This document shows, piece by piece, positions 1 through 12,285 of a stretch of 64,000 nucleotides of DNA (the stretch's first letter is position 1; each line of letters begins with the position of its first letter). The stretch is from Apodemus sylvaticus. Taxonomy: Eukaryota; Chordata; Mammalia; Rodentia; Muridae. The notes under the pieces were generated by a model. The model had not been told where the DNA came from and did not search any database. It saw only the letters and a program-made list of their open reading frames with translations. The translations under genes were made by a program, and so were the position numbers. The stretch covers positions 22,598,413 through 22,662,412 of the forward strand of contig NC_067495.1 of assembly GCF_947179515.1 (NCBI RefSeq), given 5' to 3'.

Positions 1-105
1 AGGTCCAACAAAGCCATCCTCTGCCACATGTGCAGCCTCAGCCATGGGTCCCTCCATGTGGACTCATTGGTTGGTGGTCTAGTCCTGAGGAGCTCCTAAT
101 TCCCT
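1..105 (-). mobile_element. L1 (Lx-type) 3' UTR fragment at window edge
   Basis: The reverse complement matches the 3' UTR segment seen in this window at about 62520-62620, including the 'gcagaggatgg' block and the 'ccaccaac' block. The element runs off the left edge, so its 3' end is not visible. The match fades near position 105, which I take as a 5' truncation or divergence point. Confidence 0.7.
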
Positions 106-3100
106 CTCCAGCTTCTACTCCACATTTGCAAAATGGATCCATGTTGCCTAAATACTTTAAAAAGCAACAACTTAACCATTAGTAACCACACTCAAAAACA
201 AGTTCAAGACACCAGTACTAAAATGTAAGTCAGAGTAAAATTAGCAATTAGAATCAAACTATTTTGGGTCAAATGCATGATTATACCACCATTATATTCA
301 ATAAAACAAACATTATGATGTAAAATCATCAACAACTTACTTTGCCATGAAACAGGGGTTTTGAACTGGGGCAAGATTTACAATTCTGCTTATTAGGCTT
401 ATTTGGAAATACCTAGACACATGTTTTTATATGTTAAGATGAGGGTAGTGGTACTACTGGAATCTAGGGATTAAAAACAAGGAACATTGCAAACTATCCT
501 ACTGTTCTCAGGACAACATAAGAACAAAAAACATTAAATTGCCTAGTTCCAAATGTCAAGTACCTCAAGGCTGAGAAGTTCCTAATAGTAATGTTTTTCA
601 TTCTGTGGGTTAATAGATGTTAATATAAGTCCTATTTAAAAGCTTTAAAATTTATAGACTTTTGGATATTTCCATTGGAAGTACATCTTTGTTTTCTTAT
701 TTCTGACAATGTTATACATATTAACATATGTCACTGAAGTAACATCCAGATAGCATTAAACTGACTTCTAGAACAGTCTGACAATCAAGTAATGGCAACT
801 AAATTCTCTTACCATCAAACGATATCTTAGAGGTGATTCTTACAGCATGAAGGGAAGTACACAGCATAAAAGATTTATAGGCAGACAGTGTGTGGTGACT
901 TACTGACTCCAACTCAAAGTACAATTGTAAGTATGGCTTCTAAATGGTTTGTTAAGATTATCTTTAATAGTATGTTTCCCTATTTGATGTATTCAAATCT
1001 ATTTTGTGTTGAATATGGACCTATAATTTCTGTAATTAAAGGTGAAGTGAGATAACTTAGAAAGCTTACGTTCCTAAATACTAAACTCTCAAGGGCTAGG
1101 AGTACATTTAAATTTTGGCTCCCTGATAGAACACTTGTCTGGCAAAAATAAAGCTCTGAATATGATGCTATACATCACATACAGAAATGTCTCTTTCTGA
1201 CCTTGTGTTACATGTATACGTAAGTTTTAGTATAATCTGTAGCCAGTGGGGCCATATCAAATTAGAAATCCCACAAGTATTGTAGTCTCCACTTTAAGAG
1301 GCTAAACAAAACATCAGCTTCATAGAACGTGGATATTTAGACTTTAATGAGTATCTACTGTAAGCATTCCGTTTCTACTACAAATGAGGAATGGGGCCTC
1401 CCTGAGGACATGTGACTTTTCTAAGGCCACAGAGCTGGTTAGCAGCCAATCCTGGAATCCTGGATAACAGCTTTGTTCTTTGGTTAGACTATTCTGGGAT
1501 TTTTCCAGCAGACTAATCTTTCTTTGCTTGACTTATTTGGAGTCAGTCGTTCCAAAACTGCCGTGTAAAGTTGTGTTGGCTAATTTATTCTGGGTATATA
1601 AACTTGGCCTGCATCCCTGAGCACATTATTTACTTCCATCTTTTTGTCTGAAATGAAAGTCTTTCCATTAAGCAAACAGTACAACGATCTCTAAGGTAAG
1701 CTGAAAAGTATTTACACTATGTACTTAAAAAGAATACTATATAATACAGAATATCTAATATGCAATACTTCATAGTGAATAACTCTTGTCATAACAGTTT
1801 TCAAAACGTTGTATCATTTTTATACAATTCACTTTTTTCTCCAGTATATTAAAATATCCATTCTAAAACACAAAAATACATAATAAATGATTTGTCAAGT
1901 TTATCTACTTAGGCAACACATACTTGCCAAATGTACCTCATATAATTGGCCAAAGACTACAACGATATGTAACAAATTTCATGTATGCCATGTTTGAATG
2001 AGCCTAAAGAATTTTGCTTGGTCCTTTTGCCAAGCAAAAAGGGATAAAGATGTTGATGGCTGCTGACCATATGTGTTATTTTCTTATTTTGAAATATAAT
2101 CACATTTAACTTTAATGTTTACCCCAGAGCATATTCCTGCATTATAACTTTGTTGTGAATAATACACCATGAGCTTTAAATGATGGTAATTTAGAAACAA
2201 AAACATGTTATCAAAAATAACTGTCATAAAAAGCTTCATAACATGTTTTTGGTTCAAACTCCATATTATTCATCTATTCAATATATATCTAATCTAGTTA
2301 GTGGAAACTAGTTATAATTAAATGATTTTCAGGAATGAATTAATGAAAGTAACATTAGATTTTTCTCTTATAGTTTACTAGCTCTGTGTCCTCCATGCAT
2401 ATTCTATGGGTTAGCCCTCCTTGGCCCCTATAGAACTAATTAGTAGAACATTGCATTCCAGATCTTTCCTTATTGTATTTTCCTATCTTCTCTTTATATC
2501 TTTTCTTGTGAGCTAGACACTGAAATATTGTAACAGATACTTCAAAAATGCCTGGAGTCAGGCGTGCTGCTTTATTAGAAGACTCTGGCTGGAGCATTTT
2601 GCAATGAAAACCAAATTATTCTGGGTTCAAATGGAAATGGAAATATTTCATCTTGAATTATCTTTATAAGAGGATTCCAGCTCTTACATATGAAAATAAC
2701 AGTGGAGATTTTTATCTGTAAATTTCTCAGGAGCTCCATTTTCAGACTATGTGGTCTATTTTAAACACACCATATGGATTATGTACTCTAAGAACTACTT
2801 TCATCTGAAAAAAAAAAAACTGTGCAAACACAAACCACCCAGCTCTAAAGTCCCAGCTGGCACTTCTGTTACCCATAAGTGCTCTTTTGTGTTTATGTTT
2901 CTTACACCCACATGTATATATGTTTGCAGTAGGAATCCTTCACCCTTGTCTCTTAAAAATTCCTTGAGCAACAAGGCAGCCCAGAGCAAGACTTTGTTCC
3001 ATATGTTAAATCACTGAAAAAGCCAACTGTACAGGGAGGGGGCTACTGTGAACCAGCACTCTCTCTTTCCCCTTTTCTATCTGAATTTTCTTCTCTTATG

Positions 3101-3665
3101 TTTTGTTTCCCTGAGTCTGCATTCTTCTTTTGCAGATGCCATTTTAAAGCAGCATTTCCCCCAAACACATATTCCTTACTGTCCTTCAAGAAATAGTCTC
3201 ATGGAAATACTTCCAAGGATTAAGGATGAGAAATCAAAACTTCCTTTTAAAAATTATATAAACAGTATTTTTCATGTTAATGTACATAGCAAATATGAGA
3301 GTTGAGAAATTATAGTTCATTTTCTTTTCAACGTACTGAAATACATAAATTTCTAACTTTGTCTCGAGTTTCCTCTAAAAAGAATATGTCCCACAACTCA
3401 TTTGGAGAACTACTACTAATGTTAGTGTCATAAGATTCCTTTTCAATAATATAACAGTACCCAGTTGTGGTGACTCCAGTAGTATTTTCTGGTTTCTCAG
3501 GTGGCTACTCTGGAGGCTCATATATATTACATAGAACAATGGGTAAAGATGATGTACAATTTTATCCCTGATAATAGACATTGACACAGTCACATTATTA
3601 TACATCTAGAAACAGAAATAATGATTTTTAAGGATAAGTAATTACATGTCAGGCAATGCAGAAAA
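106..3665. other. AT-rich unassigned DNA
   Basis: No gene is supported. The small open frames here (for example 2751-3017 and 3048-3305) have no recognisable domain and overlap on both strands. The only repeat I can name is a MIR near 1345-1480. A TATA-like box followed by a splice-donor-like site near 1595-1697 is described under findings. Confidence 0.6.
1345..1480 (-). repeat. MIR SINE fragment
   Basis: Blocks resembling 'gatgaggaa', a stretch like 'gtgacttgcccaaggtca' and 'cacagagctggttagcag' occur in the order of the MIR core read on the minus strand. Divergence is high, as expected for an ancient mammalian tRNA-derived SINE. Boundaries are approximate. Confidence 0.55.
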
Positions 3666-3682
3666 TAGATGGAACTTTTGTT

Positions 3683-3836
3683 TTTGTTTTTTGGTTTTTC
3701 GAGACAGGGTTTCTCCGTGTAGTCCTGGCTGTCCTGGAACTCACTCTGTAGACCAGGCTGGCCTCGAACTCAGAAATCCTCCTGCCTTTGCCTCCCAAGT
3801 ACTGGGATTACAGGCATGCACCACCACACCCGGCTC
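3683..3836 (-). mobile_element. B1 SINE with perfect target-site duplication
   Basis: This is a 7SL-derived rodent SINE read on the minus strand, with its A-rich tail on the left (T-rich on plus) and the GCCGGG-type head on the right, ending 'cacccggc'. It carries the usual internal B1 blocks and little divergence. It is flanked by a perfect 17-bp duplication, tagatggaacttttgtt, at 3666-3682 and 3837-3853, the mark of an L1-mediated insertion. Confidence 0.92.
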
Positions 3837-3853
3837 TAGATGGAACTTTTGTT

Positions 3854-4584
3854 AGTATCATTTAGAATTAACGAATTGCCAATGTTAAAAATATTTTTCT
3901 TTTGTTTTCCCACCACATGATCCATTGTCCTGAAAACAGTGGCCATACAGTCTCTAACGGTTGTCCTTGGCTATAATTCAGAGGCTGGCACATGTGTATG
4001 TGTATTCAGTAAAATTATGCAATGCCTTGTTGAATTGGTGAAAATCAGATTTAGGCTTTGCATTAATTTTTTTCACGTTTTTATCTTTCTCCAATGTCAA
4101 TAAGTATTTCCATGGATAATCATAGGAACCTATGAGTATAAGACCCAAGGAAAACATCTGGTTGATTATATGTTCTTAGTCTGAAAGCTGCCTATATTAG
4201 GTATTAGTGAATGAACACCACTTTTACCTTTAATCTCTCCAGTCAAAATGGCTTCAAAATAACCTTTGTATCATATTCCCCAAAAGGATAGACATTATCA
4301 GGAAAATAATCTTTAATCACAATTTATATCTTATGCACTGCTAAAGGGCATCAGAAAGATGGTGGCTACTTCCCTGAACATATCAACACTGAGGATACTT
4401 TGCCATACTTTGTTGAAAACCTAAGTTTTTCATGATACATGAACAGATTAAAAAATTCACTAAAATATAATTTCCATTCTCCCTTTAAGAACTATATATC
4501 TATTTCTGGGGGAAAAGCAACGTCTTCAACTAATAGTGCTGGTCAAACTGTATAGCTTCAAGCAGAAGAATCAAAATAGATTCA
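3854..4584. other. unassigned DNA
   Basis: AT-rich sequence between the B1 and an old L1. I see no open frame with a recognisable product and no repeat I can name. Confidence 0.6.
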
Positions 4585-6396
4585 TACTAATCGCCTTTTA
4601 TAAAATTCAACTCTGAATGGATTAAAGACTTCAACAGAAGGCCAGATACACTGAACCTAGAAGAAGAGAAAGTGGGAAATGGCCTTGAACTCATTGGTGC
4701 ATGCACAGACTTTCTCAACAGAACACTGCTAATGCAGGGACTAATATCAACAGTTAATAAAGGAAAACTCATGAAACAAAATTTTCCATAAGGCAAAGAA
4801 CTGTCATGCAGAAAAGTGGCAGCCTATAGAATGGCAAACTTGGTATTTATTTTACCACTATACATCCAATAGATGGTTAACATCTAAAATATAAAAAAGA
4901 ACTTAAAAACACAAGATATCAAATAAATAAATAATAAATAACCCAACTAAATATGCGGCATCAGGGAAATGCAAATCAAGACTACTTGAGATTTCATCTT
5001 ATGTCTCTCTGCATGGCTAAGATCAACAAAACAAATGGCACCACACACTGACAAAGGTAAGGAGTAAGAGAAATACTTATACATTGCTGGTGAAGCTGTA
5101 AACTAATACAGCCACTATAGAAATCAGTGTAGTGGTTCCTCACAAAAATGGGAATCAAACTATGTTAAGATCCAACTATACCAATCTTTGGCATATAGGC
5201 CAAGGAAGTGTTATCCTACCACAGAGACATTTGCTCAACCATGTTCACTGACGCTATCTATTCATAAAGGCCAAACATTGGAAACAACCTACATGTTCCT
5301 CAACAGCAAAATGGATAAAGATAATATGGTAATTTACACAATGGAGTATTACTCAACCATTTAAAAATGGCATCATGAAATCTGCAGACAAATGGATGGA
5401 ACTAGAAAAAAAATCAGCCTCAGTGAGATTTCCCAGACTCAGAAAGATGAATATGGTATATATTCACTTATATGTGAATATTAGCTATGAAGGCATTGAT
5501 AATCAAGCTGCAGTCCATAGAATCACAGAGGGTAAACATAGACTTAAGTGACTAGAGGGAACATGTAGATCTCAATAGGAAAGGGAAATAAAATATATAA
5601 CTACGTGTAGACATGGGCTGGAATAGGAAAATCAAGTGTGGAGTGTGAGGAGTAACGGGGTGGCTTATAAGAGGAAATATAGGAAGAGATGGCTACAATT
5701 AGGAGGCATTTGAGGGTTAGTATGCAAACCTAATACAGTAAAAACTTACTGAAATATATGCACAAAGGAAAGTGTTCTAAATTAAATAGACAAATAATGG
5801 TGAAGACAGAGTCAAAATGGTTGTATCTTGTCACCATGAGAGCATTCAGTACTGGGAATGGTTTACATCTAATTGAATTGTTGGCTAAAGAAGCCCAACA
5901 GGTATCCCTAAACACCCAGGCTATTGCAAAGACTATAGGTTGTTCCCTACAAACTAATAGCAAGGCCCTATTGGTGAAGACAACACTTACACAACTCATT
6001 AAACATAGAGATGTTGAGTCAGTGTCTAAATAAAGCCACTCCTATATTTAAGTGTCTTTGGTATAGGAAGGTACTCTATGCACACTCAAAAGAGAAAGGT
6101 AAACACAAAGCTGTCCACCAACCTTTATCTCCAATGGTGTACTGCCTGAAAGATACACTAGTACAATGGTGGCACAAAACTTGTAGGAGTAACCAACCAA
6201 TAGGTGATTTGACTTAAGACCCACTTTACAAGATGGAACCCATGCCTGACACTTTGACCCGTTCCTGACACTAGATTGCCCAGGAATTTAAGGAAAAAGT
6301 AAATAATACTGATCTAAAAAAAGAAAGAAAGAAAGAGAGAGAGAGAAAGAAAGAAAGAAAGAAAGAAAGGAAGGAAGGAAGGAAGGAAGGAAGGAA

Positions 6397-6430
<34 letters not shown>

Positions 6431-6431
6431 A

Positions 6432-6479
<48 letters not shown>

Positions 6480-7320
6480 GAAAGGAAGGAAAGAAGGAAG
6501 GAAGGAAGGAAGGAAGGAAGGAAGGAAGGAAGGAAGGAAGGAAGGAAGGAAACAGATGTAGGTATATTACTCTTAATCATATTCTGCTGTACTTTTAGAT
6601 CAGTGCCTTGGTCTTTATGAGCAATGAAGGCCCCTCCCAGTAACAGAGGTGAGCAATTATAGAGACCCACAGTCAGAAAGTATGTAGGGACTGAGAAACC
6701 TTGGAAAACTCAGCCCTACTTGGGATGTCTCCATCGAATCTCTCCTCTCAGAGTTCGAGGAATCCCACAGAGGAGGAGGTGGAAAGAACATAAGAGCCAG
6801 AGGGCATGGAGAACACAAAGAAAATAAAGCACTCTATATCAAGATGATCAAAGCTTGTATTAACTCATAGAGATTGAGACAGCATTCACAGAACCTGCAC
6901 AGGTTTATACAAGGCCCTCTGTACTTTGGTTTATGGTTTTGAGTTTGGTGTTTTTTGAGATTCCTGAGTATATAAACACATGGGTATCTGATTCTTGAGT
7001 CTTCTCTTGGGCTCTTTTCCCTTTGTTTGTGGTCTTGTCCAACTTCAAGATGATAGTTTTGTTTTTTCTTATATTTTGTGTTGTTATGTTTAAATTAACT
7101 AATTCATAGGTGTCGCTTTTTATCTTTAGATAGGTTTTACTTTGTTTTCTTGCATTGTTGTTGTAGAGTTTTTGATTTTGTTTTTTGATAAAGACCTTAA
7201 TTGTGTAGGTAGGAAGGAAGAGAGCATCTGGAAGGACTTAGGGGAGGGGAAGAAGTTGAGTAAAATACATTTGAATTTGGAAATTATTTTAAATAATAAA
7301 AATTTAATAAAACAAAAAAG
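4585..7320 (+). mobile_element. old Lx-class L1, 3' part with long 3' UTR
   Basis: From 4585 to about 5480 the sequence aligns, with many substitutions and gaps, to the C-terminal part of L1 ORF2 (compare 45560-46490). The rest looks like a long 3' UTR of an old rodent L1, including 'agagccagagg' near 6795 and a G-rich block then A-rich end at 7235-7315. The element is 5' truncated and its reading frame is broken throughout. Microsatellite DNA at 6316-6551 lies inside the 3' UTR. Assignment of 5700-7320 rests on recalled family features. Confidence 0.7.
6316..6551 (+). repeat. (GAAA)n/(GGAA)n polypurine microsatellite
   Basis: About 235 bases of uninterrupted purines alternate between GAAA, GAGA and GGAA units, giving complete strand asymmetry. 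It sits inside the old L1 3' UTR. The Phe/Ser/Leu-rich minus-strand frame it produces is an artefact. Confidence 0.95.
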
Positions 7321-8700
7321 TGTATTAATATATATGTACTATATCATTGTTGAATCATATAGTGTTATCAGTATAGTCATATTGTGTTCTTGTTCTATAA
7401 ACTTTGCTCATTTTCTTGCTAGGTGGACTTGATATATACTGTTTCTTAAATGATGCTCAGATACATAGCAGCTTCTCCAAATTACTATATTAGCTCAGCC
7501 TTCATTTTCTCTTATACATGAGGAAACAAAGCATTCTGTATAAGTTTCAAAGGTTCTATCCAGTACCTCTGTGGTACTTTATAATTTTTAAAATATTTTC
7601 CCATATATTATTTAATGTATTCAAAAATTTATTGGCTACTTATACTTGGTCCCTCTCTCTATATGAGGTCATAGTGAATAGTAAACAGTGACCTCATTAT
7701 TCTACAGCTAGTAGTTTCTCTGCCCACTGATTGTGCTTCTCTATACAGTCCTTTCTTTCCTCTATGTGCTTTATGACTTAGGTATTTTTAAGGTAAAATT
7801 TAAAGAATAGCTAAAAAACAAAATGTTGAATTTTGTACCATTAGTAAAGTCATATGCATTCATGAATAAAGTTATTCATGAATAACATTTGAGATCTGCA
7901 AAACAAAAGCATCCACTGGTTAAAAAAATAAAAAGATAAGTACATCCTACTTAAAACTAGTTAATACTACAAAAAGTATTTGCTATACATTTACTAAGGG
8001 TATATTAAAAGGAATGTATTTCCCTGGAAATTTTCTGACATTCCCTAATGGTTTGGAGTAACTAAAACTGCCTCAGTGAATATCTTTGTCCTTGTTTTCC
8101 CACAAGCATAGGATATTTTCCAATACTTCAAGTTGTTAAGCCTTGTCCAACCTACAAGATTCATCTCATTTCCCTTACCCTGTAGCTTTCTGTAAAATTT
8201 CTTTTAGAGGATTCAACAAACTCCATACTAAACTATGGCTACTGAAAAACATACCCTCCACCATTAGATAATCATTTATTCACTAAGTTAACAAACTTTC
8301 AGTATCACTACCATGTTGTACACTCTTCTTCATGGTTCCAAAGTAAAAAGAAAAAAAAACTTGCATCCAGAGTACAATCTTAGATAAGAAGGTACCATAT
8401 TGTGATGTCAACTGCAGCAATGAATACTGTTGTTATTTACCTTGACAGGTATATCTGATAATGAACTCCAGTTTTAGATAGTGCTATTTACTTTCATCTC
8501 TATAGTAAAACCTGTCATTATAAATACACCAGAAAGAAATTTAGCATTTCAGTATCTCATGTGGCATCTAATAGCTAAATGTGATTCAAACAGACTGTTG
8601 CTTCTACTGAGATAGAGATATAATTGACCTCAAGTAATTTTAATTCTACAGCTCAGTTGTGAAATTTGTAGAGAAATCTGTCACATCCAGAGTTCTTTTA
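7321..8700. other. unassigned AT-rich DNA
   Basis: No gene or clear repeat. The part at 8270-8440 weakly resembles a mammalian-wide ancient repeat (a 'tcatttattcac' start, then 'catggttcc' and 'gtgatgtcaactgcagcaatga' spaced as in old L1M/L2-type repeats), but I would not assign a family. Confidence 0.45.
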
Positions 8701-8701
8701 A

Positions 8702-9020
8702 ACTAACAAACTACAGTGATTTGAAGATGCTTGGTCTACAGGAAATGGCACTAATAGGAGGTGTGGCATTGTTGGAGGAAGTACATCATCTGGTGGGGAG
8801 GGGCTTGAAGCTCTGCCCACTACTGAAGAGACACTCTTCCTGCCTGCCTTCAGATAAAGACTTAGAACTCTCAGCTCCTTCTTCAGCACTATATCTACCT
8901 GGAAGTTGCCATGCTTCCTGACATGATAACGGCCAGCCCCAGTTAAATACTGTCCTTTATAAGAGATGCTTTGCTCATGGTGTCTCTTCATGGCAATAAA
9001 ATCCTAACTAAAACATAAAA
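8702..9020 (+). mobile_element. URR1-like rodent nonautonomous element
   Basis: The sequence opens with 'cagtgatttgaa', continues with 'aggaggtgtggc' and 'gttggaggaag', and ends 'catggtgtctcttcatggc' followed by 'cctaactaaaaca'. From memory this order is that of URR1, an abundant rodent nonautonomous hAT-type element. The central part is shortened relative to the form I recall. The family name is from recall, not a database search. Confidence 0.65.
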
Positions 9021-9107
9021 TAATTTATATTTTATTTTATATAGAAATGAATTAATTTTACAAAGTATACCAATTGAAGATTAAAAAATATCCATACATA
9101 TTTTTCT

Positions 9108-9113
9108 TTTCTC

Positions 9114-9199
<86 letters not shown>

Positions 9200-9240
9200 C
9201 TCGTTCTTTCTTTCTTTTTTCCTTCCTTCCTTCCTTCTTT

Positions 9241-9304
<64 letters not shown>

Positions 9305-9305
9305 T
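9108..9305 (-). repeat. (TTTC)n microsatellite from a B1 tail
   Basis: About 200 bases of TTTC repeats with one TTCC-rich interruption near 9220-9240. It directly abuts the A-tail side of a minus-strand B1, so it most likely grew from that tail. Both strands give long artefactual open frames (Lys/Glu/Arg or Phe/Ser/Leu repeats). Confidence 0.95.
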
Positions 9306-9319
9306 TGTTTATTTCTTTT

Positions 9320-9459
9320 TTTTGAGACATTTCTCCATGTAGCTATGGCAGTCCTATAAGTTGCTCTGTACACCAGTCTTGCCTCAAACTCACAGAGATC
9401 TGCCTGCCTCTGCCTCCAGAGTGCTTGGGATTAAGGGCATGCACCACCATCTCCTGGCC
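9320..9459 (-). mobile_element. older B1 SINE
   Basis: Reads as a diverged B1 on the minus strand, from 'ttgagacatttctcc' on the tail side to 'gcaccaccatctcctggc' at the head. Substitutions are more frequent than in the copy at 3683, so it is probably older. Its tail became the adjacent TTTC array. Confidence 0.85.
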
Positions 9460-9854
9460 ATGACCTCCTTAAGAATTCAAAGCAATTGTTTGAATTCATG
9501 GTGCTAATTCTAATTGTCATTCATCATTTATGTAATAAACTTTTAGAGGTTCTTTTTATAAACTGATCAAAAACTACATGCTAACAGTTGAACAAAGAAT
9601 GAAACATCTTTCAAGCAGAACAGTACACACTCTATCATTACTTTATGCTTTGTCCATTTTTTCAAAGTATTTTTGAGACAGCTTACAAATGAAAACACAC
9701 ATTTTAAATAAACCACAAAGAAATGTGGAATGAAGTACAGAGAAAATGTGTATAATTCTTCTACTGAAACTAAACACTAAGTTGAATGTGGAGCTTCCAG
9801 TCAGTTGGCGAAGGGCAAGAAGCATTCCTAGTACTTGAAATGTTCCTAGTAGAA

Positions 9855-9856
<2 letters not shown>

Positions 9857-9897
<41 letters not shown>

Positions 9898-9900
9898 TGT
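9857..9900 (+). repeat. (GT)n microsatellite
   Basis: About 22 GT units, interrupted near the right end by 'gtttgtg'. Confidence 0.95.
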
Positions 9901-9934
9901 TTTGTCTTAGAAGTTTCATGGCTGTGTACTCATT

Positions 9935-10010
9935 GAAGAGGATAGAGACATGATGGCTCAGTGATTAAAAGCACTTTTTCTTCTCCAAAGGACCCAGGTT
10001 CAAGTTCCAG
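9935..10010 (+). mobile_element. B2/B3-like SINE head fragment
   Basis: The stretch 'gatggctcagtgattaaaag' followed by a degenerate 'cccaggttcaagttccag' matches the A-box/B-box head of tRNA-derived B2/B3 SINEs. The body and tail are not recognisable, so this is a truncated or heavily diverged copy. Confidence 0.55.
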
Positions 10011-10744
10011 AACTGAACTTGCCTCTTAGTATATAAGCTGGATCTCCATTTCCTAGTAGAAGTTTCATTAAATGTTAAACACTTACCTCTTAGTATTGTG
10101 TTACTAGCTAACAACAGTGGCCCTTGTCTTGCCTCCTGATATTTTTAATTCATTCTTTAGAGAAAAAATGTCTATCCTCACAAGCATATCAGAGCATTTC
10201 TCTCCCATGATCATACCCCTTTCATGACTTTCCATTGCATAAATTCTAGATTTCTACACCCTGTCCCCACAAACCAAGAAAATCTGTCCTCTATCATAGT
10301 ATCCTTCTCTTTGAACTTTTGATCAATTCTGCCTTAAACAGTATAGAAATTTCTTATTTGGTGAATACATAAGCATATTTTCTCCAGCATGTCTAAACTA
10401 TTGCACTCTCTTCTACATAGAAAACTTCTGCTTTTCACATAAGCTTCTCTTTCATATGATCCAATATAGTACAAATGTTACTCAAAAAGTCCTCTCCTGA
10501 TTACAATAGGACTATTCTGTGCATCACTTTTTATCACACCACTCTGCCTTATTTTCTCTAGTCTGCCACATGAAGAAACTTGGTTCCTGTCTTTGTTTCC
10601 TACTCAGGTTCATGGCACTAGTATAGAAAGACAGGCATTCTTTCTTCCTTTGTATCCCTCCACAGCTGTTTGTCGCATGTGGGATATTGGATAAAGCAAT
10701 AATGAATGCTTTTACATATAAACTCATTTTAACATAAAATGTAT
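10011..10744. other. unassigned DNA
   Basis: No gene and no repeat I can name between the B2-like fragment and the L1 5' UTR. A minus-strand open frame at 10524-11024 crosses into the L1 5' UTR and has no family features. Confidence 0.55.
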
Positions 10745-10782
10745 AAAATGAAAGAGAAATATAAATCCATCCTAGGGAGACG

Positions 10783-11130
10783 ACCATTTTCTCTCCAATG
10801 ACTCTGCAGGCAGGTATAGCCAGGAGCCCAGGGATCACAGGAGTGGCAGAGCAGCTGGGACAGGGTCTATCCGGGCTCCACCTGCATCCAGGAGCTGGAC
10901 TGTTCCACAGCTGTATGTACACCAATCCTGCCAGGGAAGAACTTGTCTGCAAGGAGTGCTTTGACTCCTTGGTTTGGAGGTGAGACCACCATTTTCTCTC
11001 CAGCAACTGTGCAGGCAGATACAACCAGGAGCACAGGAAACACAGGACTGGCAGAGCAGCTGGGACAGGGTTCTTCTGGGCTCCATTTGTAACCAGGAGC
11101 TGGCTTTAGCCACAGCTCTTTGTGCCAGGG
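10783..11130 (+). repeat. L1 5' UTR tandem units, 205-bp period
   Basis: Two head-to-tail units share 'accattttctctcc' (10783 and 10988), 'ggcagagcagctgggacagg' and a 'ccaggagctgg...ccacagct' end. The offset at the shared start is exactly 205 bases. Rodent L1 promoters are built from tandem monomers of about this size, so this is probably a two-unit remnant of such a promoter. The second unit runs into the ORF1 leader. Confidence 0.75.
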
Positions 11131-11231
11131 GAGAGCTGATCAACAAGGGGCAATGAGACAGGCTTGCAGGCCCATAGGAGGGACAAACTCCAGCCAGAGA
11201 CAGCAGGACCAACTAACAATGGATATAACCA

Positions 11232-12285
11232 GATGGAGAACAGCAAATGCAAGGTTACCAACAGAAACCGAGGCAACATGGCACCATCCAAACTCACTTC
11301 TCCCACAACAGCAAGTCCTGGATAGTCCATCACAATGGAAAAACAAGATTTTGATTTAAAAATCATAGCTCATGATGCTGATAGAGGTCTTCAAGAAGGA
11401 TATAGATAGCTCTCTTGAAGAAATGAGGAGAACACAGGTAAACAGGTAGAATCCCTTAAAAATCACGGGAAAGCACAACAAAACAGGTGAAGGAATTGGA
11501 CAAAACCATCCAGGATCTAAAAATGGAGGAAGAAACAACAAAAAATCACAAAGGGAGACAACTCTGGACATAGAAAATCCAGGAAAGAAGTCAGGAGTCA
11601 CAGATGCAAGCATCAATAACAGAATACAAGAGAAAGATTAGAGAATCTCGGGTGCAGAAAATACCTTAGACACACCAAAGAAAATGCAAGATGCAAGAAG
11701 CTCCTAACCAAAAACATCTAGGAAATCCAGGACAAAATGAGATGACCAAACCTAAGGATAATAGGTAAAGAAGAGAGTAAAAATTTCCAGCTTAAAAGGT
11801 CAGTAAATGTATTCAACAAATTATAGAAGAAAACGTCCCTAACCTAAAGAAAGAGATGCCCATGAACATACAAGAAGCCTATAGAACACCAAATAGATTG
11901 GACAAGAAATGAAATTCCTCCTATCACATAATAATTAAAACACCAAATACACTAAACAAAGAAAGAATATTAAAAGCAGTAAGGGTAAAACGTCAAGTAA
12001 CATAAAGGTAGACCTAATAGAATTATATCAGACCTCTGGCTAGAGACTATGAAAGCCAGAACATCGTGAGTAGAAGTCATACAGACCCTAAGGGAACACA
12101 ATTGCCAACCCAGACTACTATACTAAGCAAAACTCTCAGTTACCACAGATGGAGAAACCAAGGTATTCCATGACAAAAATAAATTTACACAATATCTTTC
12201 CACAAATCCGGCCTTTCAAAGAATAATGAATAGAAAACACCAACAAAAGGAGGGAAACTACACACAAGAAAAATCAAGAAAATAA
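11232..12285 (+). pseudogene. L1 ORF1 remnant (older L1)
   Basis: Aligns to the intact ORF1 at 41347-42606: the 'acaacagcaagtcctgga' N-terminal block, the coiled-coil region, a block like 'atgcccatgaacatacaag' and the C-terminal 'caaaactctcag' block ending in a stop near 12283. Several frameshifts and stops break it, so no protein can be made. It lacks the expanded 22-residue repeats of the young ORF1. Confidence 0.8.

Noticed and set aside
6314..6670. 118-codon Phe/Leu/Ser-rich minus-strand frame
   Set aside because: It is the translation of the GAAA/GGAA microsatellite; low complexity and no real coding signal.
9032..9373. Lys/Glu/Arg-rich and Phe/Ser/Leu-rich frames on both strands
   Set aside because: They come from the TTTC array. 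Overlapping long frames on opposite strands are a hallmark of simple repeats.
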